Below the pieces are notes generated by a model. The model was not told the origin of the DNA, searched no databases, and saw only the letters and a program-made list of their open reading frames with translations. Of a stretch of DNA of 64,000 bases, positions 9,456 through 18,229 are shown piece after piece. Origin of the DNA: Corynebacterium occultum (lineage in GTDB: Bacteria; Actinomycetota; Actinomycetes; Mycobacteriales; Mycobacteriaceae). The position numbers and the translations under genes are program-made. Location of the stretch: the NCBI RefSeq assembly GCF_009734425.1, contig NZ_CP046455.1, forward strand, positions 992,001 to 1,056,000, written 5' to 3'. How positions within the stretch are numbered: the first letter of the stretch is position 1; every line of letters begins with the position of its first letter.

Positions 9456-10553
9456 CTAGGAGGTGGGGTTCTCCCCGGCAGGATCTTCCCGGGAGTGACG
9501 GGGTCGCGGCCGGGCGGGTTGCAGCGGGGTGAGATGAGTTCTGGCGCGGGCCGGGAGCTGCAGTTCCGAAAGCTGGCGGGCCGTGGGCATCACCTTGGTG
9601 TCCAGGGCATCGAGGGTGGAGTTATAGGCCTCAACCGCCTGCTCCAGAGTTCTTCCCACCTCATTGAAGTCGTCGGTCAGGGAATTCAGCCGGGAGTGCA
9701 GCTTCGTGCCGAGCCGGTTGACCTCCCTGGCGCGGTCACCGATCTCCTCCTGTCGCCAGCCCAGGGCCACCGTGCGCAACAGGGCAAAAAGGGTGCTGGG
9801 GGTTGCCAGGACAATATTGCGTTCGAAGGCGAACTCCAGTATTTCCGGATCCACGCTGAGCGCGGCATCCAGGAAGGGGTCCGCCGGGATGAAAGCCACC
9901 ACGAACTCAAGGGTGTTTTCTTCGGCATCAATCTGCTCCAGGTCTGCCAGCTTCGTGATGTGGTTACGCAGTCGGTGGGCGTGCCGACGCAGCTGTGCTG
10001 CCTGCTGTTCCGGGTCCAGGGCATCCATCGCCGCCAGATAGGAATCGAAGGGGGCCTGGGCGTCGACGATGATCTGGCGTTGCCCGGCAAGATGGACCAC
10101 CAGGTCGGGGTGCCGCAGCAGGCCGTCCAACCGGACCTGGGTGGGGGAGGAGAAGTCACAGTGGCGGACCATGCCGCCGAGTTCGACGACCCGCTCCAGC
10201 TGAACCACTCCCCAACGGCCCCGGATCTGTGGGGAGCGTAGTGCGCTGACCAGGTCTTCAGATCTTTCATTGAGTCGGGCGGAAGAGCGGGTGATGCTCT
10301 GGATCTGGGTGGCCAGGGAGGTGTAGGCGTTATTGCGCTCCTGCTCCAATTCGCGAACCTGTTCGCTCAGCTCCGCCACGTTCTGACTGAGGGGGTCAAG
10401 GCTGCGTTCCAGACTGCGTTGGATGTGCTCGTTGCTGGCACGCTGCAGTTTCACCGGGTCGGCGGACTGCTCCTGTGCGGCGAGGTTTCCCCTGGCCAAC
10501 CAGCCGATGATGGCCCCGACCACCAGACCCAGAGTGAGATAGACAATGCCCAT
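9456..10553 (-). CDS. rmuC: DNA recombination protein RmuC family
   Basis: RmuC-type protein of 365 residues, implicated by family in limiting sequence inversion and rearrangement. It has an N-terminal membrane anchor (about 4-20), then a coiled-coil (SLERSLDPLSQNVAELSEQVRELEQERN), then the nuclease-like RmuC core with RGRWGVVQLERVVELGGM, IIVDAQAPFDSYLAA and FVVAFIPADPFLDAAL. Gene order is permease - rmuC with a 24-bp gap, so it is probably cotranscribed with the upstream AI-2E-family gene. The C-terminal tail is Pro/Arg-rich and probably disordered. Confidence 0.93.
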   Translation of the reverse strand: MGIVYLTLGLVVGAIIGWLARGNLAAQEQSADPVKLQRASNEHIQRSLERSLDPLSQNVAELSEQVRELEQERNNAYTSLATQIQSITRSSARLNERSEDLVSALRSPQIRGRWGVVQLERVVELGGMVRHCDFSSPTQVRLDGLLRHPDLVVHLAGQRQIIVDAQAPFDSYLAAMDALDPEQQAAQLRRHAHRLRNHITKLADLEQIDAEENTLEFVVAFIPADPFLDAALSVDPEILEFAFERNIVLATPSTLFALLRTVALGWRQEEIGDRAREVNRLGTKLHSRLNSLTDDFNEVGRTLEQAVEAYNSTLDALDTKVMPTARQLSELQLPARARTHLTPLQPARPRPRHSREDPAGENPTS

Positions 10554-10577
10554 GGGACAAGTTTCTCATGGGTGTTG

Positions 10578-12083
10578 CTACTTGTGCTGCTCGCGTCCGA
10601 ACAAACGTGTGAGTGTGCTGGTTGCCTCATTGAGTCGGGTCAGCAGGGTTGTGGTGTCTTCCCCGGTGACGGTGACCGGAGCCAGCCGCTGATCGGGCAC
10701 CACCACCGGTGGGTCCTCCCGCTTTGCGCGCATCCGTTTACCGGCTTCCTCGGTGTAGCGGCCGGTCCAGATACCGGCATTAGTGGCGAACTTGATGTCA
10801 CTGGTCTTGCGCTCACCGGAACGAAGCATCGCCATGTCCTGGACATAGCGCAACGCCACCGCGATCATTGCGGCGACAGGCACCGCCAGGAAGGCACCGA
10901 TGATGCCGAAGAGGCCACCGCCGACGGTCACCGAGATCAGCACGATCACGGGGTGCAGATCCATGGCCTTGGACTGCAGGATGGGGGAGAGGATATTGCC
11001 CTCGATCTGCTGGACCGCCAGGATCAATGCCAGTGCCAGGATCGCCTCGGTGAAACCCAGGGAGACCAGGGCGATCAGCACCGAGAGGGCACCCGCGGTG
11101 ATCGCACCGATATAGGGGATGAAACCAGCGATGAAGGTGATCACGGCCAGCGCCAGTGCCATGGGCACACCGATCAGGGTGAGTCCGATGCCGATCAGCA
11201 CGGCGTCGACAAACGAGACCGCGGCCTGGGCGCGGATGAACCCACCCAGGGTGTTCCAGGCGCGGGTGAGAAGCTCGGTGCCGTGGCGGCCCACCCGACG
11301 GCCGGTGGCGCGGCGTAACCAGGGCAGGAAGCGGTGGCCGTCCTTGAGGAAGAAGAACACCAGGACAATGACGATGGCGAGGGTGACGATCACCGAGGTG
11401 GCGGCGGAGAAACCACTGAAGATGCCGCCGGCGATCGCGCCGGCCTGGTCCTGTAGCCAGCTCGCCGCCTGGTTCACCGCATCATCCAGATCCTCCGAGT
11501 CCAGGTTCAACGGTGGTCCCTGCAGCCAGAGGCGGAGCCGTTGGATACCGTCAAAAGCCTGGTAATAAAGGGTGGTGGACTGCCTTGCGACGTCCGGGGC
11601 GATCACCATGAACAGACACACCACCGCGGACAGGGTGCCGAGCATCACGGTCAGGGCGGCCAGGGAACTGGGCCAGCGGTGGCGACGCAGCCAGGCGGTC
11701 GGGGGTGCCAGCACGGTGCACAGCAGCAACGCCAGCACGATCGGCAGGACACCTGCCCAGAACTGCTTGAGCAGGAACCAGATGGCATAACCTGCCACCG
11801 CCACGACCAGCAGGCGTACGCACCAGCCGGCGAGGATCTTCAGTCCCTCATCGAAAACCCGGGAGCGGTCGATCTGGTCCCGGTAGCCACCGGAATCCTC
11901 GGAATCCAGGTCGGAGAACTGACCTGATTCATCCAGCTCATCCGGCGGGACGGACCTTTCCAGGGGCTCGGCGGGCTTATCTGGCTGGGCATCCGACATC
12001 GAAGCATCTCCGGCGGTGTCGACACCGCCGGGGCCGCTGACATCCGGGTTGCCGTCGGCTGCTTGATCATCCTGTTCACTCAC
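10578..12083 (-). CDS. AI-2E family transporter (PerM-like membrane protein)
   Basis: About 500 residues. An acidic Asp/Gly/Ser-rich cytosolic N-terminus of about 90 residues is followed by about eight membrane helices of the AI-2E/PerM exporter family (segments such as VIVTLAIVIVLVFFFLKDGHRFL and GFIPYIGAITAGALSVLIAL) and a charged C-terminal tail. The open frame reaches 12131, but a GTG at 12083 lies just after a TATAGA-like -10 and avoids overlap with the ychF promoter, so it is preferred. It corresponds by position to Rv1101c of mycobacteria. The real substrate of the family in actinobacteria is not established. Confidence 0.87.
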   Translation of the reverse strand: MSEQDDQAADGNPDVSGPGGVDTAGDASMSDAQPDKPAEPLERSVPPDELDESGQFSDLDSEDSGGYRDQIDRSRVFDEGLKILAGWCVRLLVVAVAGYAIWFLLKQFWAGVLPIVLALLLCTVLAPPTAWLRRHRWPSSLAALTVMLGTLSAVVCLFMVIAPDVARQSTTLYYQAFDGIQRLRLWLQGPPLNLDSEDLDDAVNQAASWLQDQAGAIAGGIFSGFSAATSVIVTLAIVIVLVFFFLKDGHRFLPWLRRATGRRVGRHGTELLTRAWNTLGGFIRAQAAVSFVDAVLIGIGLTLIGVPMALALAVITFIAGFIPYIGAITAGALSVLIALVSLGFTEAILALALILAVQQIEGNILSPILQSKAMDLHPVIVLISVTVGGGLFGIIGAFLAVPVAAMIAVALRYVQDMAMLRSGERKTSDIKFATNAGIWTGRYTEEAGKRMRAKREDPPVVVPDQRLAPVTVTGEDTTTLLTRLNEATSTLTRLFGREQHK

Positions 12084-12172
12084 ATCTTCTATATTGCCTG
12101 ATACCTCGGACCCAGGGCACTGCCGCACCACCGCGAACCGGTGATTTGATCATGTTGATAGGATCAGGTCTC

Positions 12173-13258
12173 GTGAGCCTAACTCTTGGAATCGTCGGTC
12201 TGCCCAATGTGGGCAAGTCCACCCTGTTCAATGCCCTGACCCGGAACGACGTTCTCGCCGCGAACTACCCCTTCGCGACGATCGAACCGAATATCGGCCT
12301 CGTCGAGCTGCCTGATGAGCGACTCAAGCGTCTGGCTGAGATCTACGGATCAGAGCGCATCCTGCCCGCCACGGTGTCCTTCGTCGACATCGCCGGCATC
12401 GTCAAGGGTGCCTCCGAGGGTGAGGGCATGGGTAATGCCTTCCTCGCGAATATCCGCGACGCCGATGCCATCTGCCAGGTGGTCCGCGCCTTCTCCGATG
12501 AAAACGTCATCCACGTTGAGGGACAGGTCGACCCGACCACCGATATCGCCGTGATCAACCTTGAGCTGATCCTGGCTGACCTGCAGACCGTGGAAAAGGC
12601 CCTGCCCCGCCTGGAGAAGGAAGCCCGCAAGGACAAGTCCCTGGCGGAGACCGTGGAGGCCACCAAGAAGGCCCAGAGCATCCTCGAGGATGACCGCACC
12701 CTCTTCTCCGCGGCCAAGAACGGCGAGATCGACCTGGCACTGCTGCGCGATCTGCACCTGATGACCGCCAAGCCCTTCCTCTATGTCTTCAACTCCGATG
12801 AAGAGGTGCTGACTGACGAGGCGAAGAAGGATGAGCTCCGCGCGCTGGTCGCTCCCGCGGACTGCGTTTTCCTCGATGCCCAGACCGAGACCGAGTTGCT
12901 TGAACTCGAGGATGAAGAAGCCGCCGAGCTGCTGGAATCCGTCGGCCAGACCGAACCGGGACTGCACTCCCTGGCCCGTGCCGGTTTTGAGACCCTCGGC
13001 CTGCAGACCTACCTCACCGCTGGTCCCAAGGAAACCCGCGCCTGGACCATCCACAAGGGCGATACCGCCCCGCAGGCTGCCGGCGTGATTCACACCGACT
13101 TCGAGCGTGGTTTCATCAAGGCCGAGATCATCTCCTTCGAGGATCTTGATGAGTGCGGCTCCGTCGCTGAGGCCCGCGCCAAGGGCAAGGTCCGCCAGGA
13201 GGGTAAGGAATACGTCATGGTGGACGGTGACGTGGTGGAGTTTAAGTTTAACGTCTAG
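12173..13258 (+). CDS. ychF: Redox-regulated ATPase YchF
   Basis: Universally conserved Obg-family P-loop protein of the OLA1/YchF group, which prefers ATP and associates with ribosomes. The P-loop GLPNVGKST is at 9-17, followed by the YPFATIEPN switch region, the [17 protein letters not shown] segment and a C-terminal TGS-like domain ending in VVEFKFNV. The GTG at 12173 follows a TAGGAT -10 box (12159-12164) by eight bases and gives 361 residues, the usual family length. An upstream TTG at 12146 would add nine odd residues. The 3' end forms a probable integration site: degenerate copies recur downstream. Confidence 0.96.
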   Translation: MSLTLGIVGLPNVGKSTLFNALTRNDVLAANYPFATIEPNIGLVELPDERLKRLAEIYGSERILPATVSFVDIAGIVKGASEGEGMGNAFLANIRDADAICQVVRAFSDENVIHVEGQVDPTTDIAVINLELILADLQTVEKALPRLEKEARKDKSLAETVEATKKAQSILEDDRTLFSAAKNGEIDLALLRDLHLMTAKPFLYVFNSDEEVLTDEAKKDELRALVAPADCVFLDAQTETELLELEDEEAAELLESVGQTEPGLHSLARAGFETLGLQTYLTAGPKETRAWTIHKGDTAPQAAGVIHTDFERGFIKAEIISFEDLDECGSVAEARAKGKVRQEGKEYVMVDGDVVEFKFNV

Positions 13259-13270
13259 CGTTAATGACGG
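13232..13270 (+). repeat. ychF 3'-end repeat, copy A (putative attB-like site)
   Basis: The last codons of ychF and the bases after its stop. It contains TAACG-TCTAG-CGTTA (13249-13263), a 5-bp inverted pair around a 5-base centre, the layout of a tyrosine-recombinase core. Similar sequences occur at 15752, 17576 and 26464. Copy C matches this copy at 30 of 39 positions by hand alignment. Confidence 0.55.
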
Positions 13271-13277
13271 ATTCCGT
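13267..13277. promoter_or_regulatory. Putative HigBA autoregulatory operator
   Basis: ACGGA-T-TCCGT is an 11-bp inverted repeat just upstream of a TATGCT -10 box (13280-13285). The higB GTG follows six bases later. Position in the promoter spacer fits repression by the HigA antitoxin, as is usual for these operons; this is inferred, not shown. Confidence 0.45.
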
Positions 13278-13291
13278 TATATGCTGTTGCG

Positions 13292-13573
13292 GTGATCAGA
13301 TCGTTCGGCAGCAAGGACACCGAGCGCATCTGGCATGAGCAGTACGTCAAGCGCATCGATCGGACGGTGCAGCGGGCGGCCTTGCGGAAGCTCGAGCTGA
13401 TCCATGCGGCGAAGGATGTCGAGGACCTCCGGATTCCGCCGGGTAGCCGTTTGGAGCAACTCGTCGGCGACCGTCGTGGGCAGCGCAGCATCTGGGTGAA
13501 CTCCCAGTGGCGTGTCTGCTTCGTCTGGAGAGATGGAGGTGCGGAAGATGTCGAAATCGTCGACTACCACTGA
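13292..13573 (+). CDS. higB: HigB-type toxin (RelE/ParE superfamily)
   Basis: A 93-residue basic protein with the HigB pattern: a MIRSFGSKDTERIW start, a central AALRKLELIHAAKDVEDLRIPPGSRLEQL segment and a C-terminal QRSIWVNSQWRVCFVWRDG ... VEIVDYH strand set. Family members cleave mRNA on the ribosome. The GTG start is probably leaderless. The 3' end overlaps the antitoxin gene by 26 bp, the common toxin-first HigBA order. The pair lies immediately downstream of ychF, the first cargo of the accessory region. Confidence 0.92.
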   Translation: MIRSFGSKDTERIWHEQYVKRIDRTVQRAALRKLELIHAAKDVEDLRIPPGSRLEQLVGDRRGQRSIWVNSQWRVCFVWRDGGAEDVEIVDYH

Positions 13574-13868
13574 GGTCGACCTGATCGAGCCGGTCCACCC
13601 GGGAGAGATCCTGATGGAGGACTTCATCGAGGGATTCGGGATCACGCAGAACAAGCTTGCAGTGTCGATCGGTGTACCGCCGCGGCGGATCAACGAGATC
13701 GTGCACGGCAAGCGCGGAATCACTGCCGATACGGCGATCCGTCTGGCGCGGTACTTCGGGACGTCCGAGGAACTCTGGATGAATCTCCAGTCCAACTACG
13801 AACTGCGGCTGGAACGCCGGGCGCTGGGTGACAAGGTCGCCGCAATCACCCCGCTCAAGGTCGCCTGA
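13548..13868 (+). CDS. higA: HigA-type antitoxin (XRE helix-turn-helix)
   Basis: The 106-residue antitoxin contains a helix-turn-helix: EDFIEGFGITQNKLAVSIGVPPRRINEIVHGKRGITADTAIRLARYFGTS is the typical HigA/VapI pattern, with PGEILMEDF before it. The ATG at 13548 has GGAGG upstream at good spacing. A start at 13512 would run into the toxin frame without need. It neutralises HigB and probably represses the operon through the inverted repeat at 13267-13277. Confidence 0.93.
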   Translation: MSKSSTTTEVDLIEPVHPGEILMEDFIEGFGITQNKLAVSIGVPPRRINEIVHGKRGITADTAIRLARYFGTSEELWMNLQSNYELRLERRALGDKVAAITPLKVA

Positions 13869-13891
13869 GCGTCGGTCCAGAGCGCCGGCGG

Positions 13892-14367
13892 GTGCAGAAG
13901 GTCGTCGGCTACGTCGTCAGCAACGGTCGGTTGTTGGTGTTCACGCATGACGACTTCCCCCCCGAGGTCACCGGCGTCCAGGTTCCGGCAGAGACCATCG
14001 AGCCAGACGAGCAGCCCGCGGCTGCGGTGGTCCCGCGAGGTGTGGGAGGAGGCCGGGGTCGACGTCCGTATCGTCCCGCGCACTGGGTGTCGAGCAGTAC
14101 GATATGTGGCCTTTCAAGCCGGAACTGCATGAGCGCCACTTCTTTCAGCTCGCGCCACGTGGTGACAATCTGGCGGTACGGTGGCGCGCAGGGGAGGAGC
14201 TGCCATCCGACGGAGGGGCTCTGCAGCGGTGGGCGTGTCAATAGATACCGCTGGAGCAGGCTCACGTGCTGTGTGCCAGCTTCGGCGCGCGACTCGGTGA
14301 GATCATTCTCGGGGCCGGCGACGGTATGTCGGCACGCGGTGGAGTTCAACGTGTAAACCCGGTTTGA
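13892..14367 (+). pseudogene. NUDIX hydrolase pseudogene (two +1 frameshifts and a stop)
   Basis: Starting from GTG 13892 the frame reads VGYVVSNGRLLVFTHDDF, a NUDIX N-terminus. An extra C in the run 14032-14034 shifts the frame, after which REVWEEAGVDVRIV (NUDIX box) appears. An extra C in the run 14075-14077 shifts it again, giving GVEQYDMWPFKPELHERHFF. A TAG at 14242 then interrupts the frame before IPLEQAHVLCASFGARLGEI, and the frame ends at 14367. The NUDIX-box Gly is also replaced by Glu (PAETIEP). With four lesions the gene is almost certainly dead. Confidence 0.85.
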
Positions 14368-14591
14368 CACAGCCTCCGTGTCAGGCACGATGACGGGATG
14401 AAAGTCCTGACTTTCGCGTAGGAAACGCTCCTGGCGGTGTGGCTGGATTGACGGGTCGTGCCGGTCAGTTGTACCGCTCCAGATGCCGGATCCTGGTTCA
14501 ATTCCTTAAAAAGTATCTTTAAAAGGATTAGGCTGGCTAGACGAGGAAGCAGAACGATTTCGTCTACACCCCGATACAGGAGTTTTGAGCC
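14368..14591. other. Intergenic region upstream of ytoQ
   Basis: It contains an A/T-rich stretch (14503-14530) that stands out from the GC-rich surroundings and probably holds the ytoQ promoter. An AGGAG ribosome-binding site precedes the ATG at 14592. No gene is seen here. Confidence 0.5.
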
Positions 14592-15032
14592 ATGAGTTTC
14601 TCAGTTTATCTTTCCGGCGAAATCCACACCGATTGGCGGGATGAAATCCAGCGAGGCGCCGAGGCCGCCGGGTTGGATGTGGTGTTCACCGCTCCAGTAA
14701 CGGACCACCCTGCGAGTGACGCCGCCGGCGACCATCTGGGCGAGACCGATAGCCAGTTCTGGCGTGATCACCAGTCCGCCAAGGTCAACGCGATCCGCAC
14801 GCGCACCCTGATCGAGCAGAGTGACCTGGTGGTGGTGCGTTTCGGTGACAAATACAAGCAGTGGAACGCTGCCTTCGATGCTGGCTACTGCGCCGCGCTG
14901 GGCAAATCCTATGTGACCCTGCATGATGCGGAAATCGTCCATGCCCTCAAGGAAGTTGACGCCGAAGCTCAGGCCTGGTGCACGACAACCGACCAGGTGG
15001 TGGAGACCCTCAAGTACGTACTCAAAGCGTGA
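14592..15032 (+). CDS. ytoQ: YtoQ family protein
   Basis: A 146-residue protein beginning MSFSVYLSGEIHTDWRDEI, with FTAPVTDHPASDAAGD, the QFWRDHQSAKVNAIRTRTLI segment and VVRFGDKYKQWNAAFDAGYCAALGK, which together are characteristic of the YtoQ family (nucleoside 2-deoxyribosyltransferase-like fold). Precise activity is not established. Its stop overlaps the GTG of the next gene by four bases, implying translational coupling. It lies in the accessory segment between repeat copies A and B. Confidence 0.88.
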   Translation: MSFSVYLSGEIHTDWRDEIQRGAEAAGLDVVFTAPVTDHPASDAAGDHLGETDSQFWRDHQSAKVNAIRTRTLIEQSDLVVVRFGDKYKQWNAAFDAGYCAALGKSYVTLHDAEIVHALKEVDAEAQAWCTTTDQVVETLKYVLKA

Positions 15033-15715
15033 GTGACTCCGAAATCCTCGCGATGCTCGCATCCGAGGCAACCGCTGTCGAACGCTCCTTATATGAACTT
15101 CTGGTGCGCCGTCGTTCAGCTTCCGCTAAAGAGTTGGCCGAAATAGACACGGCGATTGAACAGGTCCGGGATCTTAAGAAAGATATTTCTGAGCAGGCTG
15201 CAGCAATCACGGTGCGCCAGATCGAGGAACGACTCCAGCGGGCCCGGGCCTCAGCTGATCCAGATGGTCCCCGGCTGGATATGGACAATTTCGTGCGTGC
15301 CCTGGACCAGGGACTTGGTTGGCGTCGAGATGAGAGCTCATTTATCGAAGACGGCATTCGAAAGCTTCCTACCTACAGTGTTGTCGCTGCCTGGGATGAT
15401 GGTTCGTTCATCCACTTCGTGCTTCACGTTGTGGCGGGAGCCCAGGATGGATACCTGGGTTATTGCTATGAGGACGACCCTTCCCGGTGGTCTTGGCGGG
15501 TGGCTGATATCGAGATGCAGGAAGTGAGTGTACTCAGCGACCTGTGGTTCTACGGCGAGAACCTGGTACCTAAGATCGAGGGGGCAGACCCGGAAGAGAT
15601 TCGCTGGCAGGCTCCAGTTCCCGATAAGTATCTTCCGACGAGTGTGGAGGATCTGCGTTCGGTGGACCTGGGAATGGCTGCCTGGGTTAACCCAGAATAT
15701 TTCCCTGCGACTTGA
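15029..15715 (+). CDS. Hypothetical protein coupled to YtoQ
   Basis: I do not recognise this 228-residue protein. Residues about 5-75 form a charged, probably coiled-coil segment (VERSLYELLVRRR ... EIDTAIEQVRDLKKDISEQ). The rest is a globular acidic domain rich in Trp and Tyr (SVVAAWDDGSFIHFVLHVVAG ... YEDDPSRWSWRVADIEMQEV). No signal peptide or membrane helix is seen. The GTG at 15029 overlaps the ytoQ stop (GTGA), and earlier starts would lie inside ytoQ. Cotranslation with YtoQ suggests a shared role. Confidence 0.8.
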   Translation: MSDSEILAMLASEATAVERSLYELLVRRRSASAKELAEIDTAIEQVRDLKKDISEQAAAITVRQIEERLQRARASADPDGPRLDMDNFVRALDQGLGWRRDESSFIEDGIRKLPTYSVVAAWDDGSFIHFVLHVVAGAQDGYLGYCYEDDPSRWSWRVADIEMQEVSVLSDLWFYGENLVPKIEGADPEEIRWQAPVPDKYLPTSVEDLRSVDLGMAAWVNPEYFPAT

Positions 15716-15751
15716 AAGAACCTTCCCGGTGACCTCGCCTATCGACGAAAC

Positions 15752-15778
15752 ATGGCGGACTTCAAATTTAACTTCTGA
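15752..15778 (+). repeat. Degenerate ychF 3'-end repeat, copy B
   Basis: The bases read as M-A-D-F-K-F-N-F-stop, echoing the YchF C-terminus [12 protein letters not shown]; 19 of 27 positions match copy A. It shares ATGGYGGACTTCAA with copy C. It lies in a gene-free gap between two modules and has no visible role of its own. Confidence 0.5.
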
Positions 15779-15895
15779 GTCGATTCATTAGGGGGGCGTT
15801 GGAGCTGAGTGCTCAAACAGCTCCGCATCACCGCCTAATCCGACTGCCACTGAAAATGTCCGCTGACGGTACCCTTGCCCGGTGGGTTCCACTTT

Positions 15896-16423
15896 CTACA
15901 CGCCTGGGTAGGTGACCTGCCCCTGGTCATCGATCACGGCACCTGCGGTGAGTGTGGCTGCGGTGGTATTTCCCGGGCCCATGATGTGACGGACATCCTG
16001 GCCGGCGGCCAGGAGATGATCGACGATGATGCGCCGGTGGCAGCGCCACCAGACCGCCTCGGAGCACATGATTGCGGTCGGGGAGCCCTGCGCGGCGTCG
16101 ATAAGCTGGCGAAGAGCTGTTTTGAATTCCTCGGAGAGCGCGTGATCAGCGTAGTTGTGAAAGCTCCGGTTCTCCCAGAACCCGTTGACCTTGAAATCTA
16201 CTGTCCGGCTCACCGGCCTACGCCCGGTCAAGGCCTCCACCCGACGGTATGAAATTCCGGATTCCGGCAGTTCCCGGGCCAGAACATCATCGTTGAAGTG
16301 GGGGTATCTCCGGGAACCGGGGAGCTTACGGACATCCACCAGCTCTCGAACCGCTGCCGCGGCAAGCAGTTCCGTGAACTCCGCGAGTGTCCGGGTGGAG
16401 TGCCCGATGGTGAAGATGGTCAT
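15896..16423 (-). CDS. DUF488 domain-containing protein
   Basis: The 175-residue product starts MTIFTIGHSTRTLAEFTELL and has the DUF488 hallmarks: LVDVRKLPGSRRYPHFND, ISYRRVEALTGRRP, and IMCSEAVWWRCHRRIIVDHLLAAG near the C-terminus. Function of the family is not established, although the conserved Cys/Arg-rich C-terminal motif suggests an enzyme. It starts 14 bp after the stop of the luciferase-like oxidoreductase gene, so the two form an operon. Confidence 0.9.
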   Translation of the reverse strand: MTIFTIGHSTRTLAEFTELLAAAAVRELVDVRKLPGSRRYPHFNDDVLARELPESGISYRRVEALTGRRPVSRTVDFKVNGFWENRSFHNYADHALSEEFKTALRQLIDAAQGSPTAIMCSEAVWWRCHRRIIVDHLLAAGQDVRHIMGPGNTTAATLTAGAVIDDQGQVTYPGV

Positions 16424-16437
16424 GGTCCTACTTTCTG

Positions 16438-17418
16438 TCAGATCCCTGTGACCGCAGCAGCGATCAATTCCCGCGACCGGCTACGTTCCGCTCCATCCAC
16501 CAGCATGTCCTGCACCATGATCTCGGTGGCTCCGGTCAACTCCACAATCCGGGACAGCTGCTCCCGGAGCGATTCAACGGTGCCGGATAACTGGGCCGGG
16601 ATGGTGCTGCCGTCGAAGTGGCTGGGTTGTTGTTTAGCCACCGGGGAGAGTAGTTTTGCCGCCTGCGCCAGGGTGGGCACGAATATCTCATCACCTGTCA
16701 GCCGCAACTGTTTGAGTGCCCGGGCTGGCCAGGTCAACCGGTGCGCGCTTACCATGTCATCGGCCGCCACAATATTCAACGCCAACATCCCGCGGTGCTG
16801 ACCTGCCCCAGCGAAGCTCTCCCGGTAGGCACGTAGACTGTCTACGGCTGCGGTGGGATTGATGAACCCGGCGAAAACATAACCCAGTCTGAGCTCACCG
16901 GCCAGGCCGGCACTTTTCCCGGAGGAACCCAACACCCAGACCTGGGGCACCCCACCGATCCCGGCGGTGATGTCCACGGTGGCGAAAGGATGGTTCCCGG
17001 GAAAGCCGCGGTGCTGGTGGGCGAGCAACTCGCGGAGCTGGTCTGCGAAGGAGACGGAACTGTGTCCGGGGTGGACCAGCGGCCCGGCGGTGGCCCTGCC
17101 CAGGCCGAGATCGATCCGCCCGGGTGTCAGCGCCTCCAGTTGTTGGAAGCGTTCGGCAACGTGAAACGGGCGGTAATGGTTGAGCAGTACCGCGCCGGAA
17201 CCGACCCGGATCCGGTTGGTCCGGGCTGCCGCGAGCGCGATCAACGTGGCCGGATCCTGGGAGGCAAAGGCGGGGGTGTGATTGTGCTCGGCGTACCAGA
17301 TCCGGTGGTAGCCGAACCCCTCTGCCTCCGTGGCGGCCGACACCGCGGCAGCCAGGGCTTCGTGTTTGGTGCCGCTGGCGCGCACCGGGGCCAGTTCAAC
17401 CAGCGAAACCTGCACCAC
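16438..17418 (-). CDS. LLM class flavin-dependent oxidoreductase (MsnO8-like)
   Basis: Bacterial-luciferase-fold flavoenzyme of about 326 residues. Recognisable segments are SLVELAPVRASGTKHEAL, GYHRIWYAEHNHTPAFASQDPATLIALAAARTNRIRVGSGAVLLNHYRPFHVAERF and RIDLGLGRATAG, the pattern of the MsnO8 group of single-component luciferase-like proteins. The open frame starts at TTG 17442, but a GTG at 17418 has an AGGA five bases upstream and is preferred. The DUF488 gene follows. The substrate is unknown. Confidence 0.88.
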   Translation of the reverse strand: MVQVSLVELAPVRASGTKHEALAAAVSAATEAEGFGYHRIWYAEHNHTPAFASQDPATLIALAAARTNRIRVGSGAVLLNHYRPFHVAERFQQLEALTPGRIDLGLGRATAGPLVHPGHSSVSFADQLRELLAHQHRGFPGNHPFATVDITAGIGGVPQVWVLGSSGKSAGLAGELRLGYVFAGFINPTAAVDSLRAYRESFAGAGQHRGMLALNIVAADDMVSAHRLTWPARALKQLRLTGDEIFVPTLAQAAKLLSPVAKQQPSHFDGSTIPAQLSGTVESLREQLSRIVELTGATEIMVQDMLVDGAERSRSRELIAAAVTGI

Positions 17419-17575
17419 AACGTCCTTCCCGGTAACCGACAATCAATGACCCAACCTTAGCCGCGCTGGTCACCTCGAGCCCTGACAGTGGGCTGATCCT
17501 TTTCTGGCAGCGGCCCCTCAACTCGATGCCGCACCGGAACAGTGAGTTGTCGGGAAGATCACTAACCTGCCGGAT

Positions 17576-17614
17576 ATGGTGGACTTCAACATTAGCGTCT
17601 AGCGTTATTGAGGT
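17576..17614 (+). repeat. Degenerate ychF 3'-end repeat, copy C
   Basis: Matches copy A at 30 of 39 positions, including the uninterrupted 12-mer CGTCTAGCGTTA. It preserves the core as TAGCG-TCTAG-CGTTA (17593-17607) and reads M-V-D-F-N-I-S-V-stop. A GTTATA string follows at about the same distance as in copy A. It lies in the 226-bp gap before the 2H phosphoesterase gene. Confidence 0.6.
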
Positions 17615-17668
17615 GTCGAGTTATACCAGTAGGGATCGCGCCGGGCTCAGAGCGAGGAGCCACAGCAG

Positions 17669-18229
17669 ATGACCTCACCCGATAATATTCTGCTCCATCT
17701 TGAGAAAGATGAAGAGCAGCAGGTGCGCGAGATATTTGCGCTCCTCGAGCAGCAGGGATTTCCTGCGCAGCAGCAGACGCCGCACATCACCATCACGTTT
17801 TCGCCGAGTATGGCTGGCGACGTCGTGAAACGTGCCACCGAACTGCTCCCTCCGGTGATTCCTGCCAGTTTTCAGAGGGTAGGCACCGTCGTGTTCGGTA
17901 CGAAACGCAAACAGACTGTCGCCTGGTTACTCGAAACCTCTGATGAAATGGAAATCGCTGCTCGCCACATCAGTGCCCTCAACCCCGCTGGGCGTGGCCC
18001 CCGCTGGACTCCCCACCTGACGATGGGACTGCGGCTACCACGTGAAATCGTCCCGGACTACATCCGGGCTCTGGATGAGGTGACATCTCCGCACCTCAAG
18101 GAACTCACCGCGGTCCGGGCGGTGTTCTGGAGGCCGAGGACCCAGGGGCTCACTGTCCTGGCCAAGGCGAGTTTGGCTGATGAGGCAGGTCCTGGGCCGA
18201 AGGACGAACCCGCCGACCCTCTGCCGTGA
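17669..18229 (+). CDS. 2'-5' RNA ligase / 2H phosphoesterase family protein
   Basis: A 186-residue protein with two HxT motifs, TPHITITFS (His39) and WTPHLTMGL (His116), which form the bilobal 2H phosphoesterase active site. Family members act on 2',5' or cyclic phosphodiesters, including RNA 2',3'-cyclic ends. GAGGAG lies upstream of the ATG. The C-terminal 15 residues are Pro/Asp-rich and probably disordered. It is the first gene after repeat copy C. The physiological substrate is unknown. Confidence 0.88.
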   Translation: MTSPDNILLHLEKDEEQQVREIFALLEQQGFPAQQQTPHITITFSPSMAGDVVKRATELLPPVIPASFQRVGTVVFGTKRKQTVAWLLETSDEMEIAARHISALNPAGRGPRWTPHLTMGLRLPREIVPDYIRALDEVTSPHLKELTAVRAVFWRPRTQGLTVLAKASLADEAGPGPKDEPADPLP

